32,620 nucleotides of DNA, taken from Gammaproteobacteria bacterium (GTDB taxonomy: Bacteria; Pseudomonadota; Gammaproteobacteria; JAJFKO01). Where the stretch lies: contig JANQRR010000031.1 in NCBI GenBank assembly GCA_028284465.1, forward strand, positions 1 to 32,620, read 5' to 3'. Positions 26,901-32,620 of this stretch are shown here, piece after piece (within the stretch, counting starts at the first letter, position 1; each line of letters opens with the position of its first letter). The notes beneath the pieces are model-generated. The model saw only the letters and a list, made by a program, of their open reading frames with translations. It searched no databases and had not been told where the DNA came from. Made by a program: the position numbers and the translations under genes.

Positions 26901-27500
26901 CTCTTCTAATGTATCTAAATATAACTTGTATTTTTTATAAAATGCTGGCTCAAGCTTTCGGTGTTTCTGTCGTAATTCTTGCTGATATTGCCTGATCTTG
27001 TACGCAATAAATGGCAATAATTGTTCAGCCAGATAGATCAATACACTCGTTTGATAATGCGCATATGCTAGATTGGCAAAAAAATCTTGCTTTAAACGAA
27101 CTAGCTTAGCGTGTTCCATATAAGGTGAAATTAATTGCCAAAATTTGTTATTTTGCAGCAACTGACATACTTTATAATAATTATACGCGTGAACTAGTTT
27201 ATTCCCTACATTTTTGCTCACTGCTAAATAACGCTGTAACATTGCACTATATTTTGTTAGATTAGCTTTATTCTTAGCTTGTTTACTAGTGAAAATGAAC
27301 TGTTTAACTTGGGCATAAACTAATGCCCATTCCTGCTTTTGTTTAACACTAACACCTGTAAATCGATCATGTAAAAAGCATTGACTATATAATTCAAATA
27401 ATTCATTTAATGCATTGCGCTCACCTCGATTTAAACTAGTTAAACCATGGGTATGTTCACCATTATCATTAAAACACTTAAATACCATATCTATTTTCAT
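23997..27500 (-). CDS. Very large unrecognised helical protein, candidate effector
   Basis: The product has 1167 residues and I do not recognise a family. It is Lys/Gln/His/Leu-rich and looks almost wholly alpha-helical, with no obvious repeats, no signal peptide and no P-loop. One aromatic hydrophobic stretch (GWPRWLFIGRWIRSNFF, around 335-352) could contact a membrane. The C-terminus reads HVEEQEQLNVTRFAMS: a cluster of Glu/Gln 10-15 residues from the end and a hydrophobic residue near the end, like the E-block signal described for Legionella Dot/Icm substrates. It is followed after 24 bp by the ankyrin gene and preceded by 23 bp after a small membrane protein gene. Codon usage looks like its neighbours. 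Confidence 0.8.
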   Translation of the reverse strand: MKIDMVFKCFNDNGEHTHGLTSLNRGERNALNELFELYSQCFLHDRFTGVSVKQKQEWALVYAQVKQFIFTSKQAKNKANLTKYSAMLQRYLAVSKNVGNKLVHAYNYYKVCQLLQNNKFWQLISPYMEHAKLVRLKQDFFANLAYAHYQTSVLIYLAEQLLPFIAYKIRQYQQELRQKHRKLEPAFYKKYKLYLDTLEEQIKQQQQLIIRSMATRVRIASSSGDIIHHLCSEIVTSIHVKPTDQVTNQKLELLVQFIKQPPRRDLSKFHLMKMWAYVQKSSINSFWLAVKHWASAGYAKAMELSIKDNDVQIVPVNVKPLLPKWVGWPRWLFIGRWIRSNFFKKYLYEFVSMNTNVDGFPKHVNNDPLAAYIHAKAAIKKMRRIVQRHQFVGIDKLFHRQTNQFFAVISQDVEHSWQQLIHHVTKLVASETQKIKHYDHDKFVNNNVQKVNEQTLFAIHDLQKLLVLVAQDLSSFANNGSHYKEFVAVKSQFYQALCLDKQLPQLTTINKSQLDYLLLRIHCLPNNKDYHVALKNKMNEYLEDFKGDNSHLQKLFTLIGEPVLIQSYAEKLLAYHLQRKNYQAILTQEFFHNNQKHLKAVFTKALADYVQKHAACHLDLMKIIMKFADKTLQQQYAMRLLRTSLHNPLFYQASRSEVETVLRCQNYHTLVARYGAENIAEVMQIITAFIANYSAQPNPTILSVIHDYFTDELRKQHNVTRLAQDVVNLCSRVDRKLAAEKYAKCLIKIFEQALSKRMLENAFMALLKIIEKNANNNLLLTILFDHVANKLVALAINKDPLKSLVIAKIRQDFLLQLPTFVSDKQSLLLGIEKASWALKPRLKKFADDIKEIIQGCEGITMELDRNLLLILPYLPATKKYQLKQILANGIKTMSATSPLRTLLSSIIAIIDKQTLTDHQRGLIEQYSVFKQCVNKLACACCYQDKGFNLNEKLINSIHGSKYFDEVYQQFWQHKLGCLITAGNESYAYQLATKLKLELPPLVKNDHVHYAKEVLFMGLHHKYQQKLFMTRAEVSSMVSLSLQLNVKQQWHAHTLEACAKLSAFMHNIMHRPTVNELINYCHLLAALKRDQQLLHKLVDKVMTHYHQAEHLSQHDKHYFRRVILEVGDNKQILQFIPMNNPANFNIVENAVKHVEEQEQLNVTRFAMS

Positions 27501-27523
27501 GATTGCCCTCTCCTTATTATTTT

Positions 27524-27853
27524 TTACAATGTATTATCATTGGGGAAAATAAATTGATTGACCTCGTCATAGCGCTGTTCAGAGCTAAGACAACATTTTG
27601 ATTTGTTACAAAGATAGTTAATTCCATGTGCAAACATTGCAGTTAATGTCACTGCTAAAACATCGCTTAAATCAAGAGCACTATCTTTTGCTGTTAAAAT
27701 TCTACGGTCAGCTTTAAGCATTCTTAGCGATAAATCTAACAACAATACTGCTAGCATAGCTAAACCCATAGGAATGACATGTCGTAAACCAAAACGCATT
27801 GCTGAAGCAGTTGTTTTAAATAACCCTTGTTGACAAAGTGCAGACTTTTTCAT
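27524..27853 (-). CDS. Small membrane protein of unknown function
   Basis: A 109-residue protein from the ATG at 27853, which has GAGGAAA 9 nt upstream; the longer frame to 27937 lacks a usable start signal. It has two hydrophobic segments, VIPMGLAMLAVLLLDLSL (about 28-45) and VLAVTLTAMFAHGINYL (about 66-82), then a Cys-containing polar tail. It is the first gene of a tight minus-strand run with the 1167-residue and ankyrin proteins. No homologue is recognised. Confidence 0.65.
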   Translation of the reverse strand: MKKSALCQQGLFKTTASAMRFGLRHVIPMGLAMLAVLLLDLSLRMLKADRRILTAKDSALDLSDVLAVTLTAMFAHGINYLCNKSKCCLSSEQRYDEVNQFIFPNDNTL

Positions 27854-27958
27854 TGGACGATTTCCTCTAATAAAATAAATTATTAAAATATATTTTGTGA
27901 CAAAAATTTGTCGCATGTATAAATACTGGATAAGCAAAATTTTATAATGCTGACGTTG

Positions 27959-27988
27959 CTAACAAGAATTGTATATAAGAAGTGTCAT
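27959..27988 (-). other. Possible 9-codon leader ORF upstream of the effector-like operon
   Basis: On the minus strand, AGAGGAG stands 9 nt before an ATG at 27988 that opens only nine codons (MTLLIYNSC) and stops at 27959-27961. The ribosome-binding site is among the best in this region. It could be a translated leader, or the start of a decayed gene. It lies in the 245-bp divergent spacer before alsS. Confidence 0.3.
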
Positions 27989-28055
27989 GGTATGTTCTCC
28001 TCTACTATAATTAATTTTTTATTAATATTATTTTATTTCTACTAACCAACGTGAA

Positions 28056-28061
28056 TATAAT
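28056..28061 (+). promoter_or_regulatory. alsS: Candidate -10 box for alsS
   Basis: A perfect TATAAT lies 37 nt before the alsS ATG. The -35 region 17 bp upstream is only T-rich, so the match is partial. Confidence 0.35.
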
Positions 28062-28098
28062 AATGATATTAAATTTATTTCGCAACAGGAGAATTAAC

Positions 28099-29757
28099 AT
28101 GGCGAATAAAAAAACTGGCGCGCAATTATTAATCGATTGTTTAATGCAACACGATGTGGAATATATCTTTGGTATTCCTGGTGCTAAAGTAGATGCTGTG
28201 TTTGATGCCCTCGTTGATAAAGGCCCGAAATTAATTTTATGTCGACATGAACAAAACGCTGCATTTATGGCAGGAATTTACGGCCGTATAACAGGCAAGC
28301 CTGGTGTTGTGCTAGTAACGTCTGGCCCTGGTATTTCTAATTTAGCAACTGGGTTATTAACTGCAACAACTGAAGGTGATCCTATTGTTGCAATAGGAGC
28401 TAACGTACCACGTGCAATGCGTTTAAAACAATCGCATCAAAGTGTTGATAATGTTAATCTATTGCAAGCAACTACTAAAAATAGTGTCGAAGTTGCCGTT
28501 GCCGAAAATATTCCTGAGATTATTGAAAATGCTTTTCGTCTAGCATCGCAACCACGACGCGGCGCCACTTTTATTAGCATTCCGCAAGATATTTTAACTG
28601 AGCCAACTAAGGTTACATGTTTAGCTGCACCAGTCGACATTGCTTACGGTAATGCTCCAAGCACTTTAATAAAACGCGCGGCTGAACTTATCAATAAAGC
28701 AAAACAGCCTGTTATATTATTAGGATTAGAAGCCAGCAAACCGAATAACACCCATGCCATTCGTGAACTCTTAACCAAAACTCCTATTGCCACCGTTGGT
28801 ACTTTTCAGGCAGCTGGGGTGATCTCTAACGAATTAGTTGACTGCTTTGTAGGTCGAGTAGGCTTATTTAAGAATCAACCTGGCGATAAGCTATTAGATG
28901 CTGCTGATGTCATTTTAACAATTGGCTATGATCCCGTTGAATATGATCCAGAAACTTGGAATGCAACTAGCAAAAAACAAATTATTCATCTTGATACAAA
29001 CCTTGCTGATATTCACGCAACATACTTACCCGCAATAGAATTGACTGGATGTATTGCCACTAATGTAGAGCTATTATCACAACACATTAAACAACGTCAA
29101 CAAATTCATAATGTAAAATTAGTTAATCAATTGCAAACTGAATTACACAATAAAATTACCAGTGGCGCTAATTTTTCAGGTGAATTAATTCATCCGTTGC
29201 GTTTTATTCATGATTTAAATCAAGTTATCGATAAAGACACCACGGTGATCAGTGATGTTGGTACTCACTATATGTGGTTAGCACGGTATTTGTTTTCCTA
29301 TGAACCGCACCATTTATTATTTAGCAATGGCCAACAAACTCTTGGTGTTGCGCTACCGTGGGCATTAGCTACTACTTTAATTCGTAGCCCTAATAAAGTG
29401 ATTTCTATTTCTGGTGATGGTGGCTTTTTGTTTTCGGCGATGGAATTAGAAACAGCTGTACGCGAACAAAGTCATTTCGTGCATTGTGTATGGTGTGATG
29501 GTAGTTATAACATGGTATTAGAGCAACAAATCATGAAATATAAACGTCCTAGTGGCGTTGAATTTGGTCATGTTGATATTGTTAAATTTGCGCAAAGTTT
29601 CGGGGCTAAAGGCTATAAAGTTAAGCATTCTGATGAGCTCCTTGCCACATTTAAACAAGCATTTGCCGATCAAGGCCCAGTATTAATTGAAATCCCCATT
29701 GATTATCGTGATAATCAAGAATTATTCGCTGCAACTAACATGAATGTCGGGAATTAG
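28099..29757 (+). CDS. alsS: Acetolactate synthase, catabolic (AlsS/BudB type)
   Basis: A ThDP enzyme that joins two pyruvates to 2-acetolactate and CO2. From the ATG at 28099 (GGAG 8 nt upstream) it has 552 residues, the usual AlsS length, and aligns closely with Klebsiella BudB throughout: FGIPGAKVDAVFDAL, catalytic Glu51 in CRHEQNAAFMAG, TSGPGISNLATGL, GRVGLF(K)NQPGD, YDPVEYDP, SNGQQTLGVALPWA, and the ThDP/Mg motif GDGGFLFSAMELET to GSYN. No small regulatory subunit gene accompanies it, as expected for the FAD-independent catabolic type. The next genes encode DoxX-like and CMD-like proteins, not a recognisable acetolactate decarboxylase. Confidence 0.93.
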   Translation: MANKKTGAQLLIDCLMQHDVEYIFGIPGAKVDAVFDALVDKGPKLILCRHEQNAAFMAGIYGRITGKPGVVLVTSGPGISNLATGLLTATTEGDPIVAIGANVPRAMRLKQSHQSVDNVNLLQATTKNSVEVAVAENIPEIIENAFRLASQPRRGATFISIPQDILTEPTKVTCLAAPVDIAYGNAPSTLIKRAAELINKAKQPVILLGLEASKPNNTHAIRELLTKTPIATVGTFQAAGVISNELVDCFVGRVGLFKNQPGDKLLDAADVILTIGYDPVEYDPETWNATSKKQIIHLDTNLADIHATYLPAIELTGCIATNVELLSQHIKQRQQIHNVKLVNQLQTELHNKITSGANFSGELIHPLRFIHDLNQVIDKDTTVISDVGTHYMWLARYLFSYEPHHLLFSNGQQTLGVALPWALATTLIRSPNKVISISGDGGFLFSAMELETAVREQSHFVHCVWCDGSYNMVLEQQIMKYKRPSGVEFGHVDIVKFAQSFGAKGYKVKHSDELLATFKQAFADQGPVLIEIPIDYRDNQELFAATNMNVGN

Positions 29758-29784
29758 TAATTACTATTTTGAAGGATTCTGAAT

Positions 29785-30243
29785 ATGGATATTTATGCAC
29801 TAGGCTGGCTCATCTTACGCATCGTATTCGCATGGATGTTTCTTTATCCCATTATCACTTTACTTAAAACTTGGCATGATACCGTAAAAACGACTGCGCT
29901 ATTATTTCCTTGGCAGCCAGCATTCTTCACTATATGCTCAATTCTGATCATGTTTTTTGGCGCGTTAAGCATTTTAGTTGGTTTTTTTGCGCAAGTCGGT
30001 GCTATCGGTTTATGTGCAATATCTTTAGGTGGTGCCATTATTCATTACCGGTTAGCCGCACAAGCTGAAAAATTAAGTCAACAATTACCATTATCAAGTG
30101 CTAAAGAACAATTAATCACTCTGGCTCAAGTTGGTAATGTAACTTCAGCTCAAAAGAATTTTGTCTTAGCCGCCGTTGCAATATTTTTTATTCTTGTTGG
30201 CAGTGGCCCAGTCAGTATTTCTAACATTAATATTTTTACTTAA
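29785..30243 (+). CDS. DoxX-like membrane protein
   Basis: A 152-residue protein with four hydrophobic segments (about 5-25, 46-66, 68-86 and 127-147), a short loop between the first two, and the Gly-rich third segment GAIGLCAISLGGAIIHYRLA typical of DoxX/DoxD-like quinone-linked membrane proteins. It starts 27 bp after alsS with an AAGGA site and is followed 13 bp later by the CMD-like gene, so the three form an operon. Its substrate is unknown. Confidence 0.7.
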   Translation: MDIYALGWLILRIVFAWMFLYPIITLLKTWHDTVKTTALLFPWQPAFFTICSILIMFFGALSILVGFFAQVGAIGLCAISLGGAIIHYRLAAQAEKLSQQLPLSSAKEQLITLAQVGNVTSAQKNFVLAAVAIFFILVGSGPVSISNINIFT

Positions 30244-30256
30244 TGGAGTATCAATT

Positions 30257-30625
30257 ATGACTTCAGATCGTTATGAAAAAGGTATTACTGAAATGCGCCG
30301 TCATTTTGGACCAAAAGCCGATGAATACATCGAAAACATTCGTGAAGTTGCGCCTCACTTTGCTAAAATAAATGCTGAATTTGCCTTTGGGGATCTTTAC
30401 GCTGAAGGTGAACTTGATCAAAGAACTCGTGAACTTGCCACAGTTGCTGCTTTAACTGTAGCAGGCCATTCTTTACCACAATTAAAATTACATATTGAAG
30501 CGGCATTGCGCTGTGGTGCGAAACAAAGTGAAATCGTAGAAATCATTACGCAAATGATTGCTTATTGCGGTTTTCCTTCTGCCACTAATGCGATTATGGT
30601 TGCTAAAGAGGTTTTTCAGGGATAA
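30257..30625 (+). CDS. Carboxymuconolactone decarboxylase (CMD)-like protein
   Basis: A 122-residue CMD-fold protein: YEKGITEMRRHFG start, FAFGDLYAEGELDQRTRELATVAALTVAGHSLPQLKLHIEAALRCGAKQSEIVEIITQMIAYCGFPSATNAI. This is the gamma-carboxymuconolactone decarboxylase type; the CxxC peroxidatic motif of AhpD relatives is absent. GGAG stands 8 nt before the ATG. It closes the alsS operon. Muconolactone breakdown genes are not nearby, so its real substrate is open. The stop codon lies inside a fragment resembling the start of the downstream 117-bp repeat unit. Confidence 0.85.
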   Translation: MTSDRYEKGITEMRRHFGPKADEYIENIREVAPHFAKINAEFAFGDLYAEGELDQRTRELATVAALTVAGHSLPQLKLHIEAALRCGAKQSEIVEIITQMIAYCGFPSATNAIMVAKEVFQG

Positions 30626-30665
30626 ATGGTTGGTGGCATCAATAAGCCTACTTGATTTTTGGGGA

Positions 30666-30957
30666 TAAATGATTGGTGCCGTTGGGGTCCTGTCAGTGAG
30701 TGGCTTTCTCTCCGTACTCGCCTTAAGAGCTTATTTAACATCCTACTATCTTGGGGAACAAACATTGATTTTTTGTTGGGGGTAAATGGTTGGTGCCGTT
30801 GGGGTCCTGTCAGTGAGTGGCTTTCTCTCCGTACTCGCCTTAAGAGCTTATCTAAAATCCTACTATCTTGGGGAACAAACATTGATTTTTTGTTGGGGGT
30901 AAATGATTGGTGCCGTTGGGGTCCTGTCAGTGAGTGGCTTTCTCTCCGTACTCGCCT
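30666..30957. repeat. 117-bp tandem repeat, two full units and one truncated
   Basis: A 58-bp block starting TAAATG(A/G)TTGGTGCCGTTG recurs at 30666-30723, 30783-30840 and 30900-30957, exactly 117 bp apart, with nearly identical 59-bp sequences between. A fragment (GATAAATGGTTGGTGG) also occurs at about 30620-30635, across the stop of the previous gene. The period is a multiple of three, so frames stay open on both strands, but no ribosome-binding site or known domain is seen. The surrounding gene-free stretch 30626-31310 otherwise holds an inverted repeat and two REP-type elements. Confidence 0.9.
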
Positions 30958-30961
30958 ATGT

Positions 30962-31051
30962 CCATTGGTGTCTCATTTTAATTCTTACATCTCATTAACT
31001 TATTTTATACGAGCATTAGTTGGTTAGCGCTAGACTGGTTGACACCAATGG
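30962..31051. repeat. Short inverted repeat bounding 90 bp after the tandem array
   Basis: CCATTGGTGTC at 30962-30972 is repeated exactly inverted as GACACCAATGG at 31041-31051. The 68 bp between are AT-rich. It begins 4 bp after the last tandem unit and may mark the end of the same element. Confidence 0.6.
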
Positions 31052-31091
31052 CCGGGCTGCGCGCGCATAGAAATTGCCACGCCCCTGCCAC

Positions 31092-31146
31092 CCCGCCGGC
31101 ACAGCAAGCATTTAGATCAAAAATCATTGCGCCCAGCAGGAATAGT
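31092..31146 (+). repeat. 55-bp element, left copy of an inverted pair around prfB
   Basis: The 55 bp, which begin CCCGCCGGCACAGCAAGC and end GCAGGAATAGT, recur inverted at 32510-32564 with two differences. The element's own ends are roughly complementary (CCCGCTGGCACAA against TTGCGCCCAGCAGG), so a single copy can fold on itself. Confidence 0.85.
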
Positions 31147-31246
31147 ATACATTTAATTAGATGTCTATTCAGTGCCTATTGGCATATCGTGTCGTTGTCC
31201 ATCATCACTTCTTAATTTGTCATCCCGTGATTTGTTAATCCGTATT

Positions 31247-31281
31247 GTCATTGCGAGGAGTGCAACGACGAAGCAATCCAG
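31247..31281 (+). repeat. REP-like unit downstream of prfB
   Basis: A full copy of the GTCATTGCGAGGAGTG...AGCAATCCAG unit, 30 bp beyond the prfB stop and in the opposite orientation to the copy upstream of prfB. Confidence 0.9.
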
Positions 31282-31310
31282 TTGATAGGATAAGGATGAA
31301 AAAATGTATT

Positions 31311-32409
31311 CTAAACTTGCTGTTTTAAACTTGCCTGGATAAACATATCAAGATCACCATCCAGCACAGCTTGGGTGTTACCAGTTTCAACTCCGGTGCG
31401 TAAATCTTTGATCCGTGATGCATCTAACACATAAGAACGAATTTGACTGCCCCAACCAATGTCGGCTTTAGTTTCTTCTAACGCTTGTTGATCAGCATGA
31501 CGTTTAAGCATTTCTAATTCATATAACTTTGCGCGTAATTGCTTCATTGCTTGCGCACGATTTTTATGTTGCGAACGATCATTTTGGCATTGTACCACCG
31601 TATTTGTAGGAACATGAGTGATCCGCACTGCTGAATCAGTACGATTAACGTGTTGGCCACCAGCTCCACTAGCACGATAGGTATCAATGCGCAGATCTGC
31701 GGGATTAATATCAATTTCAATTGAATCATCAATCTCCGGCGAAACAAAAATGGAAGCAAATGATGTATGGCGACGATTACCAGAGTCAAACGGGGATTTA
31801 CGCACAAGACGGTGCACACCAGTTTCCGTACGCAGCCATCCAAAACAATAACTTCCACTAAATTTAATGGTTGCACTTTTAATTCCAGCGACGTCACCAG
31901 GCGAAGCTTCAATAATTTCAGTTTTAAAACCATGCTTTTCGCCCCAGCGTAAATACATTCGCAACAGCATCTCAGCCCAATCTTGTGCTTCGGTACCACC
32001 TGAACCCGATTGCACATCTAGATACGCATTATTAGCGTCTAATTCACCTGCAAACATACGTTTAAATTCTAAATCAGCTAGAGTTTTTTCTAATTGATTA
32101 AGATCCGTAAGTGTATCATTGAACGTATCAACGTCGTCTTCCTGTGCTGCAAGTTTTATTAAATCATGACAATCTGTTAAACCAGATGATAATATTGTAA
32201 ATGTATTCACGACTGATTCTAATTCGACTCGCTCTTTACCAAGAGTTTGCGCTCGTTCCTGTTGCTGCCAAATTTCAGGTTGCTCTAATTCACGAATAAC
32301 TTCTTGCAAACGTTGCTGTTTATTAGCAAGTTCAAAGATACCTCCGTAAATCATCTAAGCGTTGTTGTAATTCAGTAATCTTTTGTAAATATTGATTAAT
32401 TTCTAGCAT
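31311..32409 (-). CDS. prfB: Peptide chain release factor 2, with programmed +1 frameshift
   Basis: Terminates translation at UGA and UAA. The gene starts at the ATG at 32409 ([18 protein letters not shown]), reads 25 codons to an in-frame TGA at 32334-32332, and continues after a +1 shift to give 365 residues, the E. coli length. Domain 2 carries the stop-recognising SPF in [14 protein letters not shown], and domain 3 the GGQ loop [18 protein letters not shown]. The frame from 32354 downwards alone lacks the true N-terminus. lysS, the common downstream neighbour, is absent; the gene stands alone between inverted repeats. Confidence 0.96.
32331..32346 (-). promoter_or_regulatory. prfB: RF2 autoregulatory frameshift site
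   Basis: Minus strand: CGGAGG TAT CTT TGA A. The internal Shine-Dalgarno GGAGG lies 3 nt before the slippery CTT-T, followed by UGA, the same layout as in E. coli prfB. Low RF2 favours the shift and so raises its own synthesis. Confidence 0.95.
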
Positions 32410-32430
32410 CAGTTTAACTCCAATGGCTTT

Positions 32431-32466
32431 CTGGATTGCTTCGTCGTTGCACTCTTCGCAAAGACG
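32431..32466 (-). repeat. REP-like unit upstream of prfB
   Basis: A reverse-oriented 36-bp unit with two base changes (ACTCTTCGCAAAGACG end), 21 bp upstream of the prfB start. Confidence 0.85.
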
Positions 32467-32509
32467 CGGTATATCGATATGCAGTGATTAAGAGCATTAA
32501 ATAATAATC

Positions 32510-32564
32510 ACTATTCCTGCTGGGCGCAATGATTTTTGATCTAAATGCTTGTTGTGCCAGCGGG
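32510..32564 (-). repeat. 55-bp element, right copy of the inverted pair
   Basis: The inverted partner of 31092-31146 (53 of 55 bases equal). It is followed by a GGATGACGG junction and another REP-like unit. Confidence 0.85.
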
Positions 32565-32573
32565 ATGACGGAT

Positions 32574-32609
32574 CTGGATTGCTTCGTCGTTGCACTCCTC
32601 GCAATGACG
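32574..32609 (-). repeat. REP-like unit at the window end
   Basis: A full reverse-oriented 36-bp copy from CTGGATTGCTTCG to CGCAATGACG. Confidence 0.9.
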
Positions 32610-32620
32610 ACACAGTATTT

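Noticed and set aside
28003..28025. TTAAT direct repeat with 11-bp period on the minus strand, resembling a PmrA box
   Set aside because: The region is nearly all A/T, the first bases do not match the consensus, and the -10 would fall on the ribosome-binding site of the short ORF.
30659..31027. 122-codon frame across the tandem repeat
   Set aside because: It starts at TTG without a ribosome-binding site, the opposite strand is equally open, and no domain is recognisable; listed as a repeat instead.

Overview
The window looks like chromosomal DNA of a low-GC gammaproteobacterium, probably from the Legionellales and its amoeba- or arthropod-associated relatives. That placement is an inference. 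It rests on the minus-strand order tRNA-Leu, tig, clpP, clpX, lon, hupB; on kdsB (Gram-negative LPS); on an RF2 gene with the programmed frameshift; on a QseB/PmrA-type two-component pair; on a histone-like Lys/Arg protein; and on an ankyrin protein beside a very large unrecognised protein, both with C-termini that could be type IVB secretion signals. No marker in the window fixes the genus.

Layout. Positions 1-2.2 kb: the 3' end of a histone H1-like gene converges through a two-way terminator on kdsB and a Trm112-like gene; a divergent gene encodes a uracil-DNA-glycosylase-like protein. 2.3-4.3 kb: response regulator and sensor kinase. 4.3-6.2 kb: a minor-pilin remnant (pilV, pilW and a truncated pilX-like gene) broken by a GIY-YIG nuclease gene that sits between 91-bp inverted repeats made of REP-like units. 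6.3-9.9 kb: HMG-CoA lyase, acyl/acetoacetyl-CoA synthetase and a membrane protein in one operon. 9.95-16.7 kb, minus strand: tRNA-Leu, trigger factor, ClpP, ClpX, Lon, HU, tRNA-Val, tRNA-Asp. 16.7-22.3 kb: an 80-bp palindrome, then a three-gene biosynthetic cluster of a haem-oxygenase-like diiron oxidase homologue, a SAM methyltransferase and a one-module NRPS (C-A-T-TE). 22.3-27.9 kb, minus strand: a tight set of a small membrane protein, an 1167-residue protein, an ankyrin protein and a YkgJ-type Cys-cluster protein. 28.1-30.6 kb: catabolic acetolactate synthase, a DoxX-like protein and a carboxymuconolactone-decarboxylase-like protein. 30.65-32.6 kb: a 117-bp tandem repeat, then prfB enclosed by inverted repeats.

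The main candidates for something new are the small NRPS/diiron-oxidase cluster, whose adenylation pocket reads by eye like a tyrosine code, and the REP-bounded GIY-YIG cassette that interrupts a pilin gene. The paired effector-like genes, the prfB segment between inverted repeats, the 117-bp tandem repeat and an acetolactate synthase operon without an obvious acetolactate decarboxylase are further leads. All calls were made by reading the sequence; no database search was run.
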